From Alphaproteobacteria bacterium (GTDB taxonomy: Bacteria; Pseudomonadota; Alphaproteobacteria; Micavibrionales; UBA2020): 49,198 nt of DNA. The stretch is taken from NCBI GenBank assembly GCA_016124645.1, contig WGNE01000039.1:1-49198 (forward strand). The letters run 5' to 3'. Positions 42,159-49,198 of the stretch are shown piece by piece (the first letter of the stretch is position 1; each line of letters opens with the position of its first letter). Made by a program: the position numbers and the translations under genes. Below the pieces are notes generated by a model. That model worked only from the letters and a program-made list of their open reading frames with translations. It did no database searches and was not told the origin of the DNA.

Positions 42159-43646
42159 ATGATCTTCACTCGCCGCCGCTTAACCGCCGCCGCCATTGCC
42201 GCCGCCCTCTTCGTGGCGGGGTTTTCCCTTCAGGCGGGCGCGCAGGATTCGTCGCCGGATGAAGGCCTGCAACAGAAGAAGCTCGAACTTTTGCGCGAGC
42301 AGGCGGCCAAGGGCGATTCCGAGGCCGAAAACATTCTGGGCAGGCTGTACGCCGAAGGCGCGCCCCTCGTAAAGCAGGATTACAAGCAGGCCTTGAGCCT
42401 CTACACGCAGGCGGCGCAACAGGGGAACGCCCGGGCGCAGTACAACCTCGGCCAGCTCTACGCCTTCGGCCTCGGCACCGAAAAGGATGAGGGCAGGGCG
42501 CTGGAATGGTACCGCAAAGCGGCCGATCAGGGCTTCGCGCCCGCGCAATATACGCTCGGGGCCGCGTATGAAGGCAGCCTGAATATCGGCGCGGACGAAA
42601 GCAAGGCCCGCGAATGGTACACCAAGGCGGCGGATCAGGGCTTCGCCCCGGCGCAGTACAACCTCGCCATGATTTATGCGCACGGCCTTGGGGTCGGGAA
42701 AGACGCAAAAAAGGCATTCTCCCTTTTCAGGAAAGCGGCGGAGAGCGGGCTGGCCCCCGCGCAATACAACCTCGGCGTCGATTACGAGAACGGCCTCGGC
42801 ACGGCGAAAGACGAAAGATCGGCGCTGGAATGGTACCTCAAGGCGGCGGAGCAAGGGTTTCACCGCGCGCAATACAATACCGGCATTTTTTATCGCGACG
42901 GACGCGGCGGGCTGGAGCGGGACGGTCAAAAGGCGCTGGAATGGATGAAGAAGGCCGCCGACGGCGGCTATGTCGATGCCGCGGTCTCCATCGGCACGCT
43001 GTACCGCGACGGCGCGAAGGGCTTGCCGCAGGATTACAAGCGGGCCGCGGACTGGTTTAATCGCGCGGCCGAAACGGGGAGCGCAAGGGCGCAGTGCAGT
43101 CTTGCCTATCTTTACGAGAACGGACTTGGCGTGGACAAGGACGACAAGAAGGCGCTGGAATTGTACCGCAAGGCCGCGGAGCAGGGCTTTGCGCAGGCGC
43201 AATACAGCCTCGGCATCTTTTACCGCGACGGGCGCGGCGGGCTGGAGCAGGACGGCGAAAAGGCGCGGGAATGGATGGGCAAGGCGGCCGACAACGGCGA
43301 CATCGACGCAGGCGTCGCCATCGGCTCCATGTACCGCGACGGGGCGAAGAACCTGCCGCGCGACTACAAGCAGGCGGCCTATTGGTTCGCCCGCGCGGCG
43401 GGCAAGGGCAGCGCGGCGGCGCAAAGCAACCTCGGCTACCTCTACGAAAACGGGCTGGGGCTGGACAAGAACCTCGCGATGGCCAGAAAATATTACATCG
43501 CCGCGGCGGGCAGGGGCGATGCCTATGCGAAAGAATCCCTCGGCCGGGTGGATGCGGAACTGTCGGGCATCTCCCTTTTGCCGCAGATAAAGAAGGCGCT
43601 GGAGGGCGAGGATACGCAGGAGCAAGGCGGCGCGATCGCGCCCTGA
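42159..43646 (+). CDS. Exported Sel1-repeat protein (tandem repeat array)
   Basis: 495 residues from the ATG at 42159, with GAGG about 10 nt upstream. An Arg-rich signal peptide (FTRRRLTAAAIAAALFVAGF) leads to a protein made almost wholly of about twelve Sel1-like repeats. Each ends in patterns such as AAEQGFAQAQYSLGIFYRDG or NLGYLYENGLGLDKN. A 330-bp (110-residue) block of three repeats is duplicated in tandem: YRDGRGGLERDGQKALEWM near 42890 recurs as YRDGRGGLEQDGEKAREWM near 43220. Sel1 solenoids bind proteins, often in envelope or host-interaction settings. A GTG at 42132 is a weaker start. It is convergent with a second Sel1 gene 18 bp away. Confidence 0.92.
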   Translation: MIFTRRRLTAAAIAAALFVAGFSLQAGAQDSSPDEGLQQKKLELLREQAAKGDSEAENILGRLYAEGAPLVKQDYKQALSLYTQAAQQGNARAQYNLGQLYAFGLGTEKDEGRALEWYRKAADQGFAPAQYTLGAAYEGSLNIGADESKAREWYTKAADQGFAPAQYNLAMIYAHGLGVGKDAKKAFSLFRKAAESGLAPAQYNLGVDYENGLGTAKDERSALEWYLKAAEQGFHRAQYNTGIFYRDGRGGLERDGQKALEWMKKAADGGYVDAAVSIGTLYRDGAKGLPQDYKRAADWFNRAAETGSARAQCSLAYLYENGLGVDKDDKKALELYRKAAEQGFAQAQYSLGIFYRDGRGGLEQDGEKAREWMGKAADNGDIDAGVAIGSMYRDGAKNLPRDYKQAAYWFARAAGKGSAAAQSNLGYLYENGLGLDKNLAMARKYYIAAAGRGDAYAKESLGRVDAELSGISLLPQIKKALEGEDTQEQGGAIAP

Positions 43647-43664
43647 AGTTATTCGGGCATTAAA

Positions 43665-44756
43665 TTATTCGAGCATCTCCGGCGGAATGACATGCGTGGC
43701 CTTCCAGTTCTGGATGGCCTGCTGCGCGGCCTTCAGCTTGTCGTCCTCCAGCCCGGCGCGGGACAGCCAGAGCACCGTCTTGACCAGCACGCCGCTCTTG
43801 CCGTTCGCCTGCGCCAGCGACTGCCAGAAATATGATTTCTCGTGGTCCTGCGCGACGCCGCGCCCATGGTCGTACAGGTCGGCGAGCGCCCATTGCGCCT
43901 CCGCCACGTTCTGCACGGCGGCCTTGCGCAGCCAGAGCGCGGCCTGCTTCTCGTCCTTCTTCACGCCGTCGCCGTCGCGGTATATCTGCCCCAGCATCAG
44001 CTGCGCGCCGGAAAAACCGTTCTTGGCGGATTTCTTCAGCCAGTCGAGGGCCAGCGGCATGTCCTTCTCGCCGTTCACGCCCTGCCTGTACATGTAGCCG
44101 AGGTTGTATTGCGATTCAGCCACGCCCTGCGCGGCGGATTTCTTCAGCCATTCTTCCGCCTTCTTTTCGTCCTGCGAGACCCCGTCGCCGGTCAGGTAGA
44201 GCGAGCCGAGCGCATGCTGGGCGAGGGGAAAGCCCGCCTCCGCCGCTGTTTTCAGGAAAGCGATTTTCTTGGTCATGTCCTTTTGCAGCCCGCCGCGCCC
44301 GTCGCCGTAGAGCATGGCGAGGTGATAGAGCGCGGAAGGATCCTTCTCGTCCTGCGCATGGGCTTTTTGCAGCCAGCGGACGGCCTTGGCGTCGTCGTGT
44401 ATCGGGGCGGGGATGTTGTCGTCCATGTACATCGCGCCCAGAAGCACCTGCGCGCGCAGGTAGCCGCCGTCGGCCGCGTCGTTCAGCAGGGTCAGCGCCT
44501 TTTGCAGGTTGCGCGCATGGCCGCGCCCGCGGATGAACTCGAGCGCCTGATAATATTCGCGCGCGGCGGAGCCTTTGCCCATGCCTTCCGCGATGGCGCT
44601 GGCGAAATCGTTGAGCGGCGGGGCGGCTTTCTTTTCATCCGCGCGGGCGGGGGAAAACGCAAGGGTCAGGCAAAGGGAGAGAACGGCGCCCGCCCGAAAG
44701 CCGCGCCGGAAAAGGCGGGGGGCTTTCGGGGCCGGTCGTGTTCTCGCCTCGCTCAA
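43665..44756 (-). CDS. Exported Sel1-repeat protein, TTG start
   Basis: 363 residues from a TTG at 44756, chosen because AAAGGA lies 7 nt upstream. The frame stays open further upstream, but that part is the antisense-free shadow of trxB. After a basic start (SEARTRPAPKAPRLFRRGFR) comes a signal sequence (AGAVLSLCLTLAFSPARA). About seven Sel1 repeats follow, for example AAEAGFPLAQHALGSLYLTG and SAAQGVAESQYNLGYMYRQG. The C-terminus has SYFWQSLAQANGKSGV and a helical cap. It lies 20 bp after trxB on the same strand and is likely co-transcribed. It is a paralog of the convergent gene at 42159. Confidence 0.88.
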   Translation of the reverse strand: MSEARTRPAPKAPRLFRRGFRAGAVLSLCLTLAFSPARADEKKAAPPLNDFASAIAEGMGKGSAAREYYQALEFIRGRGHARNLQKALTLLNDAADGGYLRAQVLLGAMYMDDNIPAPIHDDAKAVRWLQKAHAQDEKDPSALYHLAMLYGDGRGGLQKDMTKKIAFLKTAAEAGFPLAQHALGSLYLTGDGVSQDEKKAEEWLKKSAAQGVAESQYNLGYMYRQGVNGEKDMPLALDWLKKSAKNGFSGAQLMLGQIYRDGDGVKKDEKQAALWLRKAAVQNVAEAQWALADLYDHGRGVAQDHEKSYFWQSLAQANGKSGVLVKTVLWLSRAGLEDDKLKAAQQAIQNWKATHVIPPEMLE

Positions 44757-44776
44757 TGCTTGTTCCTTTTTCAGGA

Positions 44777-45772
44777 TCAGGGCTTGAAGCCGTCGTTGGC
44801 TTTTTTCTTCTGCGGCGCGTGCTGCGCTTCCAGTTCGGCAAGGTACTTGTCCGCTTCCAGCGCGGCCATGCAGCCCATGCCCGCGGCGGTGACGGCCTGG
44901 CGGAAGATCTTGTCCTTCACGTCGCCCGCGGCGAAGACGCCCTCGATGTTGGTCTTGGTGCTGTCGGGCTTGGTGACGATATAGCCGTCCTTGTCGATAT
45001 CGACCTGCCCCTTGAACAGGTCGGTCGCCGGCTTGTGGCCGATGGCGACGAAGACGCCGTCCGCCTTGATGTCGGTGATATCGCCGGTCTTCGTGTTCTT
45101 GATCTTCGCGCCGGTGACGCCGGACTGGTCGCCCACGATCTCCTCGACCGTGCTGTCCCAGACGACCTCGATCTTGGGATGGTTGAACAGGCGGTCCTGC
45201 ATGATTTTTTCCGCGCGGAATTCGTCGCGGCGGTGGATCACGGTGACCTTGGTCGCGAAGTTGGTCAGGAACAGCGCTTCCTCGACAGCGGAGTTGCCGC
45301 CGCCGACCACGATGACTTCCTTGCCCTTGTAGAAGAAGCCGTCGCAGGTGGCGCAGGCCGAAACGCCCTTGCCCTGAAACGCCTGTTCGGAGGGCAGGCC
45401 CAGCCATTTCGCCTGCGCGCCGGTCGCGATGATGACCGCGTCGGCGAGATAGACGTCGCCGCTGTCGCCGATGGCTTTTTTCGGGTTGGCGTTGAGATCG
45501 ACGCTGACGATGGTGTCGGTGATCATCTCCGTGCCCACGTGCTCGGCCTGTTCCTTCATCTGGTCCATCAGCCACGGCCCTTGGATGGGGTTGGCGAAGC
45601 CGGGGTAGTTCTCGACGTCCGTGGTCACGGTCATCTGGCCGCCCGGCTGCATGCCGGCCACCAGCAGGGGCTTGAGGTTCGCGCGCGCCGTGTAGATGGC
45701 GGCGGTATAGCCCGCGGGGCCGGAACCGATGATGAGAACCTTTGCGTTATGCGTCTTGGGCTGGTCGGCCAT
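44777..45772 (-). CDS. trxB: Thioredoxin-disulfide reductase
   Basis: A flavoenzyme that passes electrons from NADPH to thioredoxin. From the ATG at 45772 the protein has 331 residues. It contains the FAD-binding IIGSGPAGYTAAIYTARANL, the active-site CATC in VSACATCDGFFYKGK, the NADPH-binding VVGGGNSAVEEALFL and HRRDEFRAEKIM, and the C-terminal FAD motif GVFAAGDVKDKIFRQAVTAA. The C-terminal tail (AELEAQHAPQKKKAND) is slightly extended. The ELM1-like gene ends 4 bp upstream, so trxB lies inside a run ELM1-like, trxB, Sel1. Confidence 0.97.
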   Translation of the reverse strand: MADQPKTHNAKVLIIGSGPAGYTAAIYTARANLKPLLVAGMQPGGQMTVTTDVENYPGFANPIQGPWLMDQMKEQAEHVGTEMITDTIVSVDLNANPKKAIGDSGDVYLADAVIIATGAQAKWLGLPSEQAFQGKGVSACATCDGFFYKGKEVIVVGGGNSAVEEALFLTNFATKVTVIHRRDEFRAEKIMQDRLFNHPKIEVVWDSTVEEIVGDQSGVTGAKIKNTKTGDITDIKADGVFVAIGHKPATDLFKGQVDIDKDGYIVTKPDSTKTNIEGVFAAGDVKDKIFRQAVTAAGMGCMAALEADKYLAELEAQHAPQKKKANDGFKP

Positions 45773-45776
45773 GTCT

Positions 45777-46850
45777 TCAGTTTCCTTTCGTTTTCCGCGG
45801 CTTCTTGCCGGTTTTCGTCTCTTGTGCCTTTTTCTTCTTCGTATCCTTGCCGGGCTTTTTGCCGCCGGCGTCCGCAGTGGCGGCGGCATGGGCCGCGTAG
45901 CGGGTGCGTATCTCTTGCGCCACCCGGCTTGTATCGTCGGGCGGGGTATAGGTCCAGTCTTCCAGCAGACCGGTGAAGGGGCGCGTATATCCTTGTTCTT
46001 GCAGGAGTCTATGGAACATGTCAAGACGCCTTGCACCGCCCTCCAGCGCCGCGATATAGACGGGCTTGCCGGTCGAAAGCGCTTCGGAGGCCATGGAAAC
46101 GCTGTCTTCCGTCACTATGATGTAGTCCGCATGGGCCAGAAGTCCAAAATAGGGGTTTTCCCCCGCGCCGTCCCAGAAGAAGATGCCGGGGCCCTGCAGC
46201 GCCTCGCGCAGCAATTGCGTGTTTTCCGCGCCCGTGCGGCGCGAGGCGGTGATGAGCAATCCGGTATTGGGCAGCTCGGCAAGGTGCATGAGCTGCTGGG
46301 CCAGCGTGCGGGCGTTTTCGCGCGTCATCGTATGCGCCTTGCTCGACCCGCCGATGAGCACCGCCACGCGCGGGCGCGGGATGTCCGCGAAGCGCTTGGC
46401 GAACTTGCGCTTGGCCTCGGCCAGCTTTTCGGGCGTGACGCGGTGCAGCCCCGCCTGCGTCACCATCACGTTCGGCCCGCGGGTGGGGTCGTGCTGGGGC
46501 AGGACGACGAAGTCGAAATGCTTCGGGTCGATGCGCGGGTCCTGCAGCTGCACGGTAAAGCTGCGCCCGCCGCTGAGCTTCTTGATAAGCAGGGAAATGC
46601 CGATGGTCTTGCGCCCGCTGGCGATGACGAGGTCTGGCCATGGCGCCTGAATGGGGTCGCTGTCGGGGGTGAGCGCCTTGTCATGCCCGGCCAGCAGCAT
46701 GGGGGTGAGCTGCTTCCACGGGAATTTCAGGCCGATCCGCTTGACGACGGGCTCCACGCCCAGCGCCTCGGCCACGCCGAGGCACTGGCCTTCCGTGCCC
46801 GCGAGCCCTTCGGAGATGATCCAGCAGGATTTTATGCCCGATTCTGTCAA
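45777..46850 (-). CDS. ELM1-family protein (mitochondrial fission ELM1-like)
   Basis: 357 residues from a TTG at 46850 (GGGG 5 nt upstream); the frame extends to an ATG at 46928, but those 26 residues look unlike the family, which starts near CWIISEGLAGTEGQCLGVAE. It shows the glycosyltransferase-like layout of ELM1 proteins: PDLVIASGRKTIGISLLIKK, VQLQDPRIDPKHFDFVVLPQ, GPNVMVTQAGLHRVT, VAVLIGGSSKAHTMT and IIVTEDSVSMASEALSTGKP. The C-terminus is a Lys-rich tail. Bacterial members are mainly alphaproteobacterial; in plants ELM1 recruits a dynamin to mitochondria. The bacterial function is not established. Confidence 0.88.
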   Translation of the reverse strand: MTESGIKSCWIISEGLAGTEGQCLGVAEALGVEPVVKRIGLKFPWKQLTPMLLAGHDKALTPDSDPIQAPWPDLVIASGRKTIGISLLIKKLSGGRSFTVQLQDPRIDPKHFDFVVLPQHDPTRGPNVMVTQAGLHRVTPEKLAEAKRKFAKRFADIPRPRVAVLIGGSSKAHTMTRENARTLAQQLMHLAELPNTGLLITASRRTGAENTQLLREALQGPGIFFWDGAGENPYFGLLAHADYIIVTEDSVSMASEALSTGKPVYIAALEGGARRLDMFHRLLQEQGYTRPFTGLLEDWTYTPPDDTSRVAQEIRTRYAAHAAATADAGGKKPGKDTKKKKAQETKTGKKPRKTKGN

Positions 46851-47093
46851 TGCTGCCCCGCTGGTCCGTTTGAATGCTTCATTTTGTCGCCATCCAATAT
46901 ATCCCCTGAAGGGGGCTCGGCAATACACCCTTTTGGCCTAAAACGGGGATATCGGCATCCCTTTGACGGGATTATAAAAAGTGAAATATTCAGAAAGTGG
47001 GAATTTTGTATTATTTCTCTTGTAACGAAAATATGATAATATTATTACATTATTGAGTTTGATTCTGACTTCACCGTTTTTCAGGGTAATAAA

Positions 47094-47570
47094 ATGCCAA
47101 AAGTAAAATTAGACCGCATCGATCGCAAAATCCTTCACGACCTGCAAGAGCGCGGGCGCATGACGAACGTGGAACTGGCCGAGCGGGCCGGAATCTCCGC
47201 GCCGCCCTGCCTGCGCCGCGTGCGCGCGCTGGAAGAGGCAGGGGTCATCAAGGGCTACCACGCCGACATCGACGCGAATACGCTGGGCTTCGGCATTTCC
47301 GTTTTCGCGCAGGTGGGCCTGTCGAACCAGTCGGAAGCCGACCTGAAAAAATTCGAGGACCTGGTGAAGGGCTGGCCGCTGGTGCGCGAATGCCACCTCG
47401 TCTCGGGCGAGGCGGATTATATCCTGAAGATCGTGGCCGAGGACTGGGACGCCTACCAGCGCTTCCTGACCACCCACCTGACCACCGCGCCCAACGTCAG
47501 CCATATCAAGTCGGCGCTGGGCATCCGCACGGCGAAATACAAGCCGGGCGTGCCGGTCGAGATCGAATAA
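47094..47570 (+). CDS. Lrp/AsnC-family transcriptional regulator
   Basis: 158 residues of standard size. An N-terminal winged helix-turn-helix (LDRIDRKILHDLQERGRMTN, VELAERAGISAPPCLRRVRA, LEEAGVIKGYHADIDANTLG) is followed by the RAM effector-binding domain (FEDLVKGWPLVRECHLVSGE, ADYILKIVAEDWDAYQRFLT). CAGGG precedes the ATG. The AT-rich upstream region (46980-47090) contains the palindrome ATAATATTAT near 47036, which could serve for autoregulation as is usual in this family. The C-terminal VSHIKSALGIRTAKYKPGVP is typical. The effector amino acid is not predictable from sequence. Confidence 0.94.
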   Translation: MPKVKLDRIDRKILHDLQERGRMTNVELAERAGISAPPCLRRVRALEEAGVIKGYHADIDANTLGFGISVFAQVGLSNQSEADLKKFEDLVKGWPLVRECHLVSGEADYILKIVAEDWDAYQRFLTTHLTTAPNVSHIKSALGIRTAKYKPGVPVEIE

Positions 47571-47785
47571 GATCGCAGAGAGCCTTGCCCGGTGCATGCC
47601 TCCCCCGTCCTTGCGGGCGGGGTCCTGCGGGACATTGCTATATTGACATAATAATATAAAGCGGTTATCTTCCCTGCTTGGACGCGGGGAAGGGGATTCT
47701 ATTGCGTCACGAGGGTTGACCGCCGAATTTTTTGAATATAATGTCTTTATTTACAGTTAACTAAATATCTTTTTTAAACTAAAAA

Positions 47786-48343
47786 ATGAGGATTGGAGTG
47801 ACGAAACCGGCGCCGAAACATATGGCAAGACAGGACGAGAGGGAGGTCATCGGCCTCTGGTTCTCGCAGATCGCGGACCTCGTCAACAGCTGCCCCTCGC
47901 GCGTGGCGACCGCGCCTTCACGCCGCATCGAATACGACCGCGCCACCGTCAGCCAGCTTTCCGGCGCCTTCAACAGCATGGCCAAAAGCCGCGACCAGTT
48001 CTCTCCCATGCAGCGGGTGGTGGCGGCCAAGCATGTCTATCGCCTCAGCCCGCACACGGACTGGAAGCCGGAGGACGAGCACGAGCTGGAGGCCGCCGCG
48101 CAATTCGCCGTCAAGACCGCCCGCCCCGAGCCCTATGAGAAAAAGGGCGACGACATGCACGCGCGGCTGAAATTCCTCATCAAGGTCTGCGACACCCACC
48201 GCATCGGCGTGACGGTGCATACGCCAGAGCCCGGCGTTATCACCATCAACCTCGTCAAGCAGGACCGCCCGAGCTTCGACCACAAGCCCAAGCCCCCCGC
48301 CTGGGTGCATGACCGCCAGAACCGTCCGCGCTGGAAGTTTTAA
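47786..48343 (+). CDS. Hypothetical protein
   Basis: 185 residues from the ATG at 47786. AGGA sits suitably before a GTG at 47798, so the protein may be four residues shorter; an ATG at 47822 is also possible. It is soluble and charged, with segments ASRDQ-like helices around REVIGLWFSQIADLVNSCPS, QLSGAFNSMAKSRDQFSPMQ and KFLIKVCDTHRIGVTVHTPE, and a Pro/Lys-rich C-terminus ending in NRPRWKF. I recognise no family. The upstream 215 bp are AT-rich and hold no gene. A dispersed palindrome follows the stop by 15 bp. Confidence 0.72.
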   Translation: MRIGVTKPAPKHMARQDEREVIGLWFSQIADLVNSCPSRVATAPSRRIEYDRATVSQLSGAFNSMAKSRDQFSPMQRVVAAKHVYRLSPHTDWKPEDEHELEAAAQFAVKTARPEPYEKKGDDMHARLKFLIKVCDTHRIGVTVHTPEPGVITINLVKQDRPSFDHKPKPPAWVHDRQNRPRWKF

Positions 48344-48357
48344 ATCGAATCCCCGTC

Positions 48358-48377
48358 ATCCCGGCGAAGGCCGGGAT
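48358..48377. repeat. Dispersed palindrome, ATCCCGGC/GCCGGGAT type
   Basis: ATCCCGGC-GAAG-GCCGGGAT, preceded by GTC and followed by CCA. Same family as the copy at 16483-16502 on the opposite strand (the loop differs by one base). It lies between two convergent genes. Confidence 0.75.
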
Positions 48378-48398
48378 CCAAAAGGCCGTTTTGCTTGT

Positions 48399-49106
48399 TC
48401 AGTTTTTCTTCTTGGCGACGCGCAGCGGCTTCATGAGCGGCACGTCGTTCTTCGCGCCCTGTGCAAGTTTTTCCGCCACGGCATGGCCGGCGGCGGCTTT
48501 CCTTTGCGCATCCGCCGCCATATGCGGGCCGAGGATGGCGGCGAGGGCGGCTTGCAGCCCCTTGTTGCCGTCGCCCGCCTCGCGCAGTTCCAGCGGATGG
48601 GGGACGATGGCCTCGCGCGCCGTAACTTGCGTGCCGGTGGTGTCCTTGCTGATGACGGCATCGAAGGTCACGTCCTTGCAGGAAGCGACAAGCTGGCGGA
48701 ATTCACGGTGCGCGGCGCGGGCGTAGCTGAACTGGTCGCCGTCGTCCACATGGCCCAGCGTATGGGCGGTGGCGATGAAGATGACGTGCAGCGGCTTTTC
48801 GTACCGCCCGTCGCGGCAGTTGCGGCGCAGCGTGTCGAGCGCGGGCACGGAATCCTCCCCGCCCGCGTTCCAGTGGTGGCCGGTGCTGGCGGCGGGGTTT
48901 GAAAGGTCGAAGGGCTCGAGGTCGTAAAGCATCCCGAAATAAGCGCCCGAAACCTTGCAGGCGAGGCCGCTCTGCGCGACGAAATCGCGCACCTGCGAAA
49001 GCGTGTCCGGCCCGAGCCCGCGGTCGATGACGAACAAAACCTCCCCCTGCCGGTGCCCGCGCGCGGCACGGCGGAAATCTGCGGTGAGGGGGGATGATGG
49101 TTTCAT
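48399..49106 (-). CDS. Hypothetical protein
   Basis: 235 residues, no signal peptide. The N-terminal part alternates strand and helix (GEVLFVIDRGLGPDTLSQVR, DFVAQSGLACKVSGAYFGML); the middle reads KPLHVIFIATAHTLGHVDDG and REFRQLVASCKDVTFDAVIS; the C-terminus is helical and basic (VPLMKPLRVAKKKN). The alpha/beta pattern could be a Rossmann-like fold, but I see no catalytic or nucleotide-binding motif. I do not recognise the family. It is the last gene in the window; the remaining 92 bp hold no feature I can support. Confidence 0.72.
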   Translation of the reverse strand: MKPSSPLTADFRRAARGHRQGEVLFVIDRGLGPDTLSQVRDFVAQSGLACKVSGAYFGMLYDLEPFDLSNPAASTGHHWNAGGEDSVPALDTLRRNCRDGRYEKPLHVIFIATAHTLGHVDDGDQFSYARAAHREFRQLVASCKDVTFDAVISKDTTGTQVTAREAIVPHPLELREAGDGNKGLQAALAAILGPHMAADAQRKAAAGHAVAEKLAQGAKNDVPLMKPLRVAKKKN

Positions 49107-49198
49107 GGTGTTCGAGGCCTGCTTCTTCGAGGAGGCGAAGGTAACATGGGGATTGCTTTATGTCAATTATTGGTAAACGGGCTCCTTGCGGCCCCCTC

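Noticed and set aside
43665-45575. A 636-codon fusion of a trxB-region protein and the Sel1 protein
   Set aside because: The upstream part is an alternate frame of trxB. The Sel1 gene has its own TTG start with a ribosome-binding site and signal peptide at 44756.

Overview
The window is about 49 kb of GC-rich chromosomal DNA from an alphaproteobacterium. Supporting this are a CobS/CobT cobaltochelatase pair next to a J-domain gene, an ELM1-family protein, an RHH_4-type ribbon-helix-helix protein, a PleC/DivJ-like histidine kinase and the XerD, AroK, AroB, CorC-like gene order. The genus cannot be named from the sequence alone. There is no plasmid or prophage backbone, no CRISPR array and no rRNA operon.

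Layout. (1) 1-3766, minus strand: J-domain protein, cobS, two small membrane proteins and a truncated cobT, almost without gaps. (2) 3894-8405: two small plus-strand genes with visible promoters, one of them encoding a ribbon-helix-helix protein; a 657-residue membrane protein; and a 488-residue exported protein of unknown function. (3) 8427-16380: accA and a XerD-type recombinase on the minus strand, a 50-residue membrane peptide, then the plus-strand run aroK, aroB, CorC-like CBS protein and an asparagine-synthetase-like protein. (4) 16398-23516: palindromic repeats, a patatin phospholipase, then a PAS histidine kinase, an AAA ATPase and a TPR membrane protein. (5) 23513-28713: recX, hslO, a lipoprotein, trkH, apaG and an OmpA-like lipoprotein. 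(6) 28971-35002: a lineage-specific block between tRNA-Gly(CCC) and tRNA-Met(CAT), with an RcnB-like protein, unknown proteins, a frameshifted ankyrin-like remnant, two AT-rich lipoprotein genes and an osmoprotectant-type ABC transporter. (7) 35173-43646: a PP2C-like protein, mnmA, two related small proteins, a basic exported protein, ferredoxin, a GIY-YIG gene inside inverted repeats, a cysteine desulfurase, an alpha/beta hydrolase and a Sel1 protein. (8) 43665-49106: a second Sel1 protein, thioredoxin reductase, an ELM1-family protein, an Lrp regulator and two unknowns.

Several neighbours probably work together. CobS and CobT are the ATPase partners of cobalt chelatase. MnmA, the cysteine desulfurase and the adrenodoxin-type ferredoxin belong to sulfur transfer and Fe-S assembly. 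HslO and thioredoxin reductase handle redox stress. The kinase, AAA ATPase and TPR membrane protein are plausibly one transcription unit of unknown output.

The most unusual items are: a PP2C-like protein whose DGxG metal-binding segment appears to lie after, not before, the rest of the fold; an asparagine-synthetase-like protein that has lost the signature residues of both active sites; a 392-bp unit of a GIY-YIG gene between 27-bp inverted palindromes; two small membrane proteins inserted between cobS and cobT; and a pair of small paralogous proteins near 37.5-38.3 kb.
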